Source: Viola odorata
Taxonomy: Eukaryota; Streptophyta; Magnoliopsida; Malpighiales; Violaceae
Assembly (NCBI GenBank): GCA_963691705.1
Contig: OY829537.1
Location: 71,197,352-71,261,351, forward strand
Direction: 5' to 3'
DNA length: 64,000 bases
The translations under genes and the position numbers were made by a program. Positions 56,303 to 64,000 of the stretch are shown here, piece by piece. How positions within the stretch are numbered: position 1 is the stretch's first letter; each line of letters begins with the position of its first letter. The notes beneath the pieces were generated by a model, which was given only the letters and a program-made list of their open reading frames with translations, had not been told where the DNA came from and did not search any database.

Positions 56303-56376
56303 TCCGTTGTACAACGGTTAGGATACTTGACTTTCACCCAAGCATCCAGCTCCGATTTCGATTCCCAGCATTGGAA
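56303..56376 (+). pseudogene. tRNA-Glu(UUC)-like pseudogene
   Basis: The 74-base segment runs tccgttgt ... ggttaggatac ... ctttcac ... ttcgattccc ... ttggaa, which follows the layout of plant tRNA-Glu. The loop at 56331-56337 has anticodon TTC at 56333-56335. The acceptor stem pairs except for one mismatch and one G-T pair; the anticodon stem has one mismatch, and the T stem and B box are eroded (attTCGATTCC). It is probably a dead gene or the head of a SINE. Confidence 0.7.
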
Positions 56377-56727
56377 TTTTTTGGGTATGTTTTCTAGTTA
56401 AAATCACATGTTCCCATCCGAAATTTGTTTTAAATACGTATGCAAAACAGAAATAGGTAAATAGCTCTACATTCATAATCATGTTTTTTTCATAATCATT
56501 GTTTCAACTGTGCTGGAATGTAGAATATTTGATGAGCATCGATCTAGAGATTAGTAAAGATATACAAAAATCAGCTCCATCTTTCAGCGTTTGCAAAATG
56601 AAAGAGATGCTGCTGCCTAAATCGATCGATAATAAATTGCTCCAAAACCAGAAGTACCGCGCAAAAAGAGATGCTCCAAAATCGCCACAACTAGAGTTTT
56701 AATAATGCGCACCTGTGCATAAAGACT

Positions 56728-57800
56728 TCAATCTGATGTACCAAACATTTGGTGCATCAAATAATCCTTGCGCTCTGATACTGGACATGCAAAAAATTTC
56801 CTTACCCTTGTAGCATCTTCCGTGAGAAAGTCATAGGCTTTATAGCGAATATGAGCCTCAACTCCAATTCTCAGCAACTTTTCATACACTTCTTCCTTCG
56901 AATAAACATGCACCCATATTTTTTTTGCAATTTCATTTCTCTCATCTGCAATTGAGTTCCCTTTTTCAAGTTGTTTAGCAACACTTTCAAGAGCAACGCT
57001 CACTTCCGAATAATCTTTTTGATTGGTCTTTCACTTTCGCTTGTTTGGAGATGTCACCGAGTGACTTTCTGTATTAACTTGTGGAGTGGGAGTTAGATTT
57101 GGAGTCACTGGTTCACTTTCATGTCCATCTAAATCATCAAAATTCTCTAGAGAAAATTCTTGGCTAGAAACTCCACGATCAATGTCTTCAATATTATTGT
57201 TCATTGTCGGAGTACCATCCTTCATTTTTGCCCAACGACTTGCTTTCTCCTTCGCAGTCTCAGCATAATCATCCATTGCTCTATCTTTCGCATAAAGCGA
57301 AAGTAACTTATTGTAGTGAAGAATTTCAGCATTCATGAATTTCTTTGCATGCGGATGTGCCTGTAAAGAATAAAATAAGAAGAGGCAAATATATTAAACA
57401 ATTTCCTATAAATGTTATGATAAAAATGTCATATTAAAATTTAAATGTGTTTTTACCTCGATTAATTTTTCCCAAACCTCAGGCTATGCATCAAACTTTT
57501 TGGTTATAACACTCCTAGAAAAACCACTTGTATGCTTGAAAATATCATAGAATTGTGTGATTTTGTTTTTGATAGACTTGATGCGGTTTTTCACCTTTTC
57601 CTTGTCAACTTCAAGAACTCCTATTTTTTCACGAACTTCTTTAACTACATCATTCAGCCCTCGAGTAGTAAAAACACCATCAATTTTTGCACCATTTCTG
57701 TATTCGTACACAAGAGCGTCAATTAAAACTTCATCCATGCATTTTGTCCACCGCATTAAGTCTCTTTTTCCGACATCCTTCTCTTGTATTGTCATTATGT
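56728..57800 (-). pseudogene. Myb/SANT-like DNA-binding protein, two nonsense codons
   Basis: On the minus strand the ATG at 57795 follows an acceptor (TTGCAATAG). Exons 57800-57457 and 57360-56728 are joined by a 96-base intron (GAG|GTAAAA, TTTACAG|GCA), giving a 323-codon frame. The Myb/SANT-like domain is visible: LMRWTKCMDEVLIDALVYEY, KEKVKNRIKSIKNKITQFYD and EVWEKLIE-AHPHAKKFMNAE. A Ser/Asn/Asp-rich middle and a C-terminal part with RYKAYDFLTEDATRVRKFF follow. In-frame TAG (57486-57484) and TGA (57033-57031) break it. Such proteins occur both as PIF/Harbinger ORF1 and as host genes of the LIMYB type. No transposase lies beside it here. Confidence 0.8.
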
Positions 57801-57802
57801 CT

Positions 57803-58299
57803 ATTGCAAAACATGTACAAAAATTCATATATAAGGGACCTATCTGTATGGAAGTGTGCATTGTAATGGGAGTTGACATATAAATAAGCTATCAAATATT
57901 GGAGCAAATAAATATCAAAGTCTTTTCTAAAAAAAGATTTATCAAAATATCATGTTTCATGTCAAAAGAGTACAGTATAATACATATAATTTAATCAAGA
58001 ATAAGCATATGTAAAAAGTTTCGCCTAAATCTAAAAAGGTTCTTTGACTTCTAAATTTCTAGTTGTTAACATAATAAGAAAAAATACAGATAAGTGAATA
58101 TACTGTTTATTTGTTAACTTATTGTCCCTCCTATTTAGCTAGTGTCAATTGCTCATCTATTTATTGAGGGTGACTTCCTAACTCAGCAGCTTATTTGCAT
58201 ATCCAAGCAAAATAAATTAACTACTTGATAAATTAAGATTACCTTCTCATTCTCAATATAAAGATTCCTAATTGTTCTGGTAGCACGTTCATTCACTGG
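57803..58299. other. Spacer with a possible upstream exon
   Basis: On the minus strand NERATRTIRNLYIENEK (about 58290-58242) ends at a donor-like AAG|GTAATC and could be an upstream exon of the Myb/SANT-like gene. The rest is AT-rich and unrecognised. Confidence 0.3.
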
Positions 58300-58786
58300 T
58301 GATAAGATTCGAATTTCTGGGGAATCGGAAGTGGAGGTGGGGCCGATCAGAGTCACTGTAGTTACTGTCGAATGTACCTGCAAAGCGCCGGAGGGGGGGC
58401 TCCGGCGTAGAAGCTCCGATGCTTAAGTTAGTATGGCTGTTCAAAATAGTAGAGGTTCCAGTAGCAATCTTAGGCTTACCTTGCATTTTAAATGGTGGGG
58501 TATTTATAGGCCGCGCGAGGGCGTTAATTTTAGTGGAGGGCGTTATCGGGGGCGATAACACCTCAGGTGACGTCATGGTTGTCCTGGGATGGGATAACGC
58601 TGTGCGTGCGGATGGATGACTCGTGAGACCCCCCCTCCCCCCCGGCTGATGTCGACCATCCCAGAGTCCTTGCTAGCTAAGGGGCGTCAACCTTCCTCGG
58701 CCGACCCCTGGCTGGTGCGGTAGGATTCCGGCCTTTACAATGATACAAGGACGATAATACCCTCGGGGTTATCTTAATTGTTATCA
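58300..58786 (-). repeat. 3' LTR of a second minus-strand Tat element
   Basis: On the minus strand it begins TGATAACAATTAAG (58786) and ends CTTATCA (58300), like the other Tat LTRs here. It shares ggctgatgtcgaccatccca, a C-rich tract and the ctccggcgta block with the LTR at 4520-5060. A TATA-like TATAAATACCCC lies at about 58510-58498 (minus). The sequence to its right, read on the minus strand, is CTCATTTTCATTTGGGCTTA, nearly the motif that precedes the 3' LTR at 39355, so this is the 3' LTR and the element body lies to the right. Confidence 0.8.
58629..58643 (+). repeat. C-rich tract (C7-T-C7) in the Tat LTR
   Basis: It occupies the same place as the 15-base C run at 4903-4917, just before ggctgatgtcgacc. 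Confidence 0.85.
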
Positions 58787-58992
58787 TAAGCCCAAATGAA
58801 AATGAGCCCGAGTGTTTACCTAGGGCTATCATTTCAGCTTCCGTTCAGATTGTGCCTGCTGACTCGTGCGATATCGGGCGGTTCGGTTCTCGAGAAACAC
58901 GTCTTTTATCGCCTTTTGTTGAGACTTATAAATTCAAATTTTCCTTGCACCAATTACACATATTTTTAGTATCTCTTCTTTGTATTTTCATC

Positions 58993-59376
58993 ATGGATAG
59001 TCTTACCAAGAACTTTCTGATCTCCAAAACCCACACCCTGAAAAACCTCAACGACGGTGATGTTGGCTTTCTGGAGAATATATTGATCAAGACGTTCGAG
59101 GACGTTCTGGAGCTTTAAGGGATGCTGACTCCCCTTCGGTCCAGGCTCGGTGCGGCTTCTCTGGAGGATTTCAGTCCTCTGGAGTGTGTGTCCAAGTTGG
59201 CCGCTGCTGTCTCCCGCATCGAGGTGGTGATCACCATGCTGCAGCAGAGGAAGGATTTGCTGAACTGCTGCTTGAAGGGCATGAGGATTTCCTCTGCCGA
59301 ACTGACCTCTGTGGCGAACGCTCTGAGAGAGGTCCCTACTCTGCCAGAGGATGACGATACTGGATCCCAAGCTTGA
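58993..59376 (+). pseudogene. Tat accessory ORF A, one stop
   Basis: The frame starts MDSLTKNFLISKTHTLKNLN and continues past a TAA at 59116-59118 in the same frame (PLRSRLGAASLEDFSPLECV, VVITMLQQRKDLLNCCLKGM). It ends EDDDTGSQA at 59376. About 127 codons, with a leucine-rich, probably helical content. I recognise no domain. A promoter-like TATA for this strand was not seen. Confidence 0.5.
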
Positions 59377-59849
59377 CCGTCGGCCGTCGCCGATATATCT
59401 TTTCTTTTCTTTGTATGAATGTATGCTCGGGCCGTTAGGCCATAAATGAATAAATAAAATGTCTTTCTTTATTGGAGTCGCCGTTTATTTTTGCCATGTG
59501 CTAGTTGACATTTTGGTTGATTGCCACATCAATCCAACTGAAAACGAGCCCGTCATCAGTTAGACTTTGGTAGCGGTTATCCTCGCGAACCGTTCTGCAT
59601 TAATTTCGCGCCGCCTCTTCAGTATCAATTGATTGGGCAGTTTTGTGGTGTCTATCGATCAGGGAGAACTTCCAATAGGCGCGATCACAGGATTTAATTC
59701 TGCAATTTAGCTCGAAACGTATCAATTTTCTCAAAAGTTGTGCGGGAAGATGGAAAAGCTCATCCTCCTCAGCTATTTAATGGGATTTTCTCTCCCTTTT
59801 TCTATTCATCTTTCCCTTCATATTTTGTTGCCAAAATCATCCACAGTTT

Positions 59850-60276
59850 CATGGCCGATTCATACTCTTTGGACCTTGCGGAACGCGGCTCTCTCCCAAC
59901 TCCTCCAACCTCACCGGATTCTGACAATCCTCCTTCACCCTCATGCCTGAAGAGGCGACTTCCTCGCCGTAAAAGTCGTAAGAGGTCGAAGAAAAGAAAG
60001 ACTTCGAAGACGGTCGACCTGTCTCCTCACGCATATGTCCCACCTGTTCGGAAAGGTGAAGCTCTGTTTCCTTACATTGGTCGCTCCATGGAGAGGATTT
60101 CCGCCAGGGATATCGGTGCTGATATCGCGGCCCCTACTGCCAAAGGAGAGCCAAGTTCGCTAAAACTAGGTCAGACGAGGCACGCCGAGGAACCTTTCCT
60201 GCCTATTGCTAGGAAATTCCCATCCTCGGATGAGGAATACTGCTATTGCTCCTCCTATTGGCCTGATGATGATTAA
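59850..60276 (+). CDS. Tat accessory ORF B, Pro/Lys/Arg-rich
   Basis: MADSYSLDLAERGSLPTPPT, then a strongly basic RRLPRRKSRKRSKKRKTSK segment (a likely nuclear targeting signal), ending in an acidic SSDEEYCYCSSYWPDDD. 141 residues from this Met; the frame is open further upstream to 59740. I recognise no family. It sits between accessory ORFs A and C on the same strand. Confidence 0.45.
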
Positions 60277-60775
60277 TCTTGCCTACCGCGCCTTTTTGTA
60301 GATGCCATATGGCCTTTATGGAATGAAATTATGCTTTTCGTTTTCCTCCTTTCCTTAGCCGCCTTTCTGCGTTAACTCCTTCCGCACTTGGTTAGTTATC
60401 GCGGGGAAGCGAGTTGTCGCTTGATGTAACCATTCTGTCAGCCTTTAGCCAGTGGCTGTCTTCATTCGAGGATATAAATGCTTAGTCATAAATATCCTTC
60501 AGCGGTTTTTACACGTGTCATTTCCTATTTTGCACGCGTCTCGTTTTCACAGGCTGTTGGGTACTCAGGTCAACCTTTAAAAGGGAACCACTGTTTTCTT
60601 TTAACACTTTTGCTCGTGCTTTGAAATTCTTTCTCATCGTTCTCTTTCTTTTGCTTCTTCCTCTATTCGAAGGAAATTTCTTCAACCGCTCATCGGCGCC
60701 GGAGGCTTACACCTGCCTTCTTATTCCAGGTATTTTTGCTTCATCTTCCTCAGATTTTCTTCTCATTGGTTCATT

Positions 60776-62345
60776 ATGCGCATGACTAGAGACCCTAGGG
60801 GGCTCCAGATGCCTATAGACCCGGAATTCGAGAGGACAACCAGTCTCTTTACTTGCAACGTGGTTCTGAAGGCTGCCTTGGAGGGTCAGGGTATCACCTT
60901 TCCTCCTGGTTTTTCAGTTAGGATTCCTGAAGCGGGTCAGCGACTTCATGACCCCTTGTCCAAAAGTGATAGGATGGTCTATTTTAAGATGTTCCTTTAT
61001 GGTTTTCGCTTTCCCATTCATGAGTCTGTAAAGAAGTTGCTACATTAGTATGATATCGACCCAGCTCAGATAACCCCTTCCTCTTGGTGCGGAATTTATG
61101 CCTTTCTTCGCGCTTGCGAATTGCAGGGTATACTTACTCCGTCTGTCAATTTATTCTGCAACTTTTTTAGTTTCAAGTGTTGCAACTATTTGGTTGATAT
61201 CGCCCCGAGATGGAATGACGCCTTCGCGCAGTCATTTTGACAAAGGTTCAAGGGCTACGAGGGGACTGTAGCGGATTGGAAGGGTGGCTTCTTCATCGTT
61301 AGTCTTCCTTTCCGCCCTTGGCCTAGGGGCTTTAACCGCGGGTTTGTCGATTCCTTTTGGGTAAATCCAGCAGTGCTGTCTAAGGAAGAGTTACATCAGG
61401 CAATCGCATTGCTAGACATGAATTTTTCCTCCCGTATTCGAGAGTTTGCCCTGTACCGGCTTATGACGGAGTGTGTTATAGGTGAGTTTCCCTTTTCTTT
61501 GTGTTATCATTTTGACTTACTCATTACTCTAACATGTCTTGGTGGCAGACGATACTGAAGACCGACCGCTTGGCATGGATACCGCTCCTTTGAACGTGAC
61601 ACCGCTTCAAACGCTACCGACCTCTCCCCCGCCCGAGAGTTCCAACCGTCAAGCTGCTTTGCCAAAAAAGAGGAGGACTAAAACAGTTGCCGCGAGAGGC
61701 CGCGTTATTCCCGCTCGGGCCTCTAGTTTTCTCAACAATTAGCTACCAGACCAAAGCAAGAAAACCACCACGAGTCGACCCGAAACTGAAACGGCTAAGA
61801 GCGATAGCGAGGATATGAATTCTGAGACAGAACTTCTCCATGCTTCCGCGGCGCAGCGGAAGAAGCTCAGAGTTGAGAAAACTGCCCAAGCTGTTAGGAT
61901 TTCCTCGAAGAAAGTCGATGAAGTTCCACTCACAAGAGTCGATACTTCTACCGTGGCTACTATCTCTAAAGCAATAAGGATCACCAAGACGCCAACGGTC
62001 ATTCCCTCCGAGGTTGCTGAAACCTCGTCGGTGCCAGATTCACCTTCGCTAATTGACGTCCTTGACTCTCCCATTTCCTCATGTATTCCTGATGTGGTTG
62101 CGTCGATTCCCGACTCGAGCATCCCTTCCGTCCCTTCGCCAGGAAGCCCTCAACCATTACTCTTCACGTCCATTTCTGACCTTGGCGATTCCGTCGAAAG
62201 TTGCTCTCCTCCTTTTGTCGCCAACCTTTCTCCTCCGGTTTCCCAAGGGGGAGTTTCTTCTTACCGCCTAGATCTGTCCACCCTTGGCACTAGCGGACTT
62301 TGTGCTCTGGGATATCGGATCCGCTATCGCGAGACCAGCCGGTAG
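60776..62345 (+). pseudogene. Tat accessory ORF C with gypsy-type putative transposase domain, spliced
   Basis: MRMTRDPRGLQMPIDPEFER starts it. MFLYGFRFPIHESVKKLLH, then YDIDPAQITPSSWCGIYAFL and LTPSVNLFCNFFSFKCC match the plant 'putative gypsy type transposon' domain (Pfam PF04195 style). Frame-preserving stops lie at 61046-61048, near 61238 and at 61740-61742. A good intron (ATAG|GTGAGT at 61481/61482, GGTGGCAG|AC at 61548/61549) joins TECVI to DDTEDRPLG. The C-terminal part is Ser/Pro-rich (SIPDSSIPSVPSPGSPQPLL). From 62300 related sequence (PRAKEKLLRLPPDIQRARVL) continues in another frame until the LTR at 62513. The biochemical role of this domain is not established. Confidence 0.7.
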
Positions 62346-62512
62346 GCTCTCTGGTGGGTGAGATATTTGGCTCTCCCAGAGCCAAGGAGAAATTATTGCG
62401 GCTTCCCCCCGATATTCAACGTGCGCGGGTTCTGAATAACGCTCTTGCCAGCTTTCGCAAAATGCATTATTTTCTTGGTGCTCATGGTGACAAACTTCGA
62501 GGTTCCCCCGGT

Positions 62513-64000
62513 GTTGATACCCGAATTTTGACGCCATTTTTAATTAATTTTAGCACTTCTGTCATTTTAGTTAATTGACTGTCATTTTTAATTAGTTTAC
62601 TGTCCTTAGCATTCTTCAATTTTCATCGCATTTTTATCGTCGTCCTTAGCATAGTCAGCGTTCGAAATCGCGTTTTTAATTTTCCGTTACGTATTTTCGC
62701 TATTATTATCATTAATATTTTTAGCCTTAAAAATCGCATTTTAAATTATCCGTCAGTCATTTGCTAGTTATTTCTTCGTTTTAGGTCATCACACGAATTT
62801 TAGGATTTTTAATATTTTATCACATTTTTAGCATTTTTATTTTTTTATTATTATTTTTGTTCGAGCTTTTATTGGACCCAAGTAAGTTCGCTCAGACAAT
62901 AGCTCGAACTCGGAATGTTTTCCATCAACTAGTTCCTACCTTTTTTTTCATTCACATCGGCCTACAGCGTTTCGTGTAAATTTCTTCATAACGTCATTTA
63001 TTTTTCGTCCGAACGTTTCATGTTTCTGAACGAGAAAATAAACACGTTAAATAAAAAATTCTCGTCATTCACTGTAGACGGTTAAACTCGCCGTATTTTT
63101 CTCTACGCGCAGGCACTTTCGGCTAAAAAATTCAGAACGTTTGGTCGCGAAATTGGCTCGATGCCATTTAAATAAACTAAAGGGCCTTTTGATCATTGTC
63201 GTTGATCTGGTCAACTAAGGAAAGTCAACCAGATCAACGACCCTTGAATTAATGTGCATGGTGCACATGAATAGCATGGGCGTGAACTAGCAGCGGAGCA
63301 GGCCACCGAGCAGCTTGCTCCCGACGTCCTGTCGCTTCCAACGGTCACCTCCCAGCCCTAGCTTCGCCACCTCTCCTCCTCTAGCCCCACCAGCGCACGA
63401 TCACGGCCTCCACGCGCGTCCCTCGTGTCCGGCAGCCACGCAACTCAAGGCTATAAATACGAGCCTCCCTCCTTCATTCAACCGACACCAAAATCCTCTA
63501 AGCAGCCTTGCTTCTCCTCTTTCATTGATTGATAGCTCATTTAGAGGTTCAATCGTCCAGTGCAAAGCTTTTCCAGTAAGCTTCTTCAAGCTTTCTTTTA
63601 TTTCATTTTATGCATTTTTTTCTTTAATTCGTTTAGCATCATTGTGAGCAAATAAATTGTTAGTTTTTAAACCATTAATTCATATGCATGCTATAGATTA
63701 AATACATGCTTTCAATTTGATTAATCGTTGGCTAAATTGTGCAAATTAATTAGTTTTTGATAATTAATGGTTTCGTCATTTTTTCAAAGTTAAACTCGGT
63801 ATGTTTTAAACTAAAATTTGAGGTTCGTACGGTCGAGAAGCCGTCGGGGAGACGAGCATCTCGGTACGAAGGTTTTTCATTTCGGCCATGGGTTGCCGGA
63901 GCTTGGCTGCCGGCAATAGCGTCGATGACCATGGAAAATGACGATGAATAGTGGCATGCGGGCTTGGCTCGCGCAAGAAAAGGAAGAAAGGTGATGGGCT
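62513..64000 (+). mobile_element. 5' part of an LTR retrotransposon (LTR running off the right edge)
   Basis: TGTTGATACCCGAATTTTGA begins abruptly inside accessory ORF C. A TATA box (CTATAAATACGAG) at about 63451 is followed by a CT-rich leader, as in a plant gypsy LTR of more than 1 kb. The five bases before it are CCCGG. No gag or primer site is seen before the window ends, so the LTR may continue. Open frames at 63315-63647 and 63757-63951 have no recognisable family. Confidence 0.6.
63451..63460 (+). promoter_or_regulatory. TATA box of the right-edge LTR
   Basis: CTATAAATACGAGCC in a GC-richer context, followed by ctccctccttcattcaaccg, a typical start region for LTR transcription. Confidence 0.6.

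Larger units (their letters stand above)
58787..62512 (+). mobile_element. Antisense accessory region of the second Tat element
   Basis: The region lies inside the element next to its 3' LTR and carries several open frames on the strand opposite to gag-pol. Plant Tat/Grande-type elements are known to carry antisense accessory ORFs there, one of them with the so-called gypsy-type transposase domain. The element body is cut at 62512 by another LTR, so pol is not in the window. Confidence 0.75.

Noticed and set aside
58966..59370. Minus-strand 134-residue frame as a gene
   Set aside because: It is antisense to accessory ORF A, low complexity (Gln/Leu) and has no recognised domain.
63315..63951. 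Open frames near the right edge as host genes
   Set aside because: They lie downstream of a TATA box inside a probable LTR and match no family.

Overview
This window is plant nuclear DNA, almost certainly from a eudicot. It is AT-rich and packed with nested transposable elements. Only two stretches look like intact host genes: an ETHE1-type persulfide dioxygenase (29212-32751, 9 exons) and a small 60S ribosomal protein L18a-like membrane protein (47998-51467, 4 exons). Both have plant-like GT-AG introns, except one GC-AG intron in ETHE1. No bacterial, organellar or viral gene set is present. Nearly everything else is transposon coding debris, long terminal repeats, foldback elements and minisatellites.

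Layout. 1-5060: a Tat-lineage Ty3/gypsy element on the minus strand, with LTR, primer site, gag, protease, RT and RNase H in one frame broken by three stops; it runs off the left edge. 5063-9098: a second Ty3/gypsy element (plus strand), badly decayed, into which the first one is inserted. 9099-15188: a full-length PIF/Harbinger DNA transposon with TTA target duplication, a Myb/SANT-like ORF and a DDE transposase carrying one frameshift. It sits in the probable 3' LTR of the second gypsy element. 15192-21580: LINE tails, a tandemly duplicated RNase H fragment, foldback elements and one copy of an unclassified repeat family. 21595-27358: a 5'-truncated L1-type LINE on the minus strand, bounded by a 14-bp duplication. 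27474-28881: two foldback elements just upstream of ETHE1. 33452-34570: a foldback element with an internal minisatellite. 34574-46930: another LINE (plus strand), split by a gag-only LTR element (34636-40025) and by a 2.9-kb element with inverted ends (about 43401-46316). 51468-58300: AT-rich spacer with repeat copies, a tRNA-Glu-like pseudogene and a Myb/SANT-like pseudogene. 58300-62512: the 3' end of a minus-strand Tat element (3' LTR plus antisense accessory ORFs with a spliced intron). 62513-64000: the start of another LTR on the plus strand.

How it fits together. The host genes act independently of the repeats: ETHE1 handles mitochondrial sulfur (persulfide) oxidation, and the L18a-like protein is a small membrane protein of unclear role. 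The transposons record successive insertions: Tat into gypsy, Harbinger into an LTR, a LINE tail into a Harbinger intron, a gag-only LTR element and an inverted-repeat element into a LINE, and an LTR into a Tat accessory ORF. Most coding damage is single stops compatible with C-to-T or G-to-A change, as expected of old methylated plant transposons. I found no convincing new biochemical system. The least familiar item is the repeat family with inverted ends, seen at about 43.4-46.3 kb, 19.1-20.3 kb and 55.05-55.8 kb.
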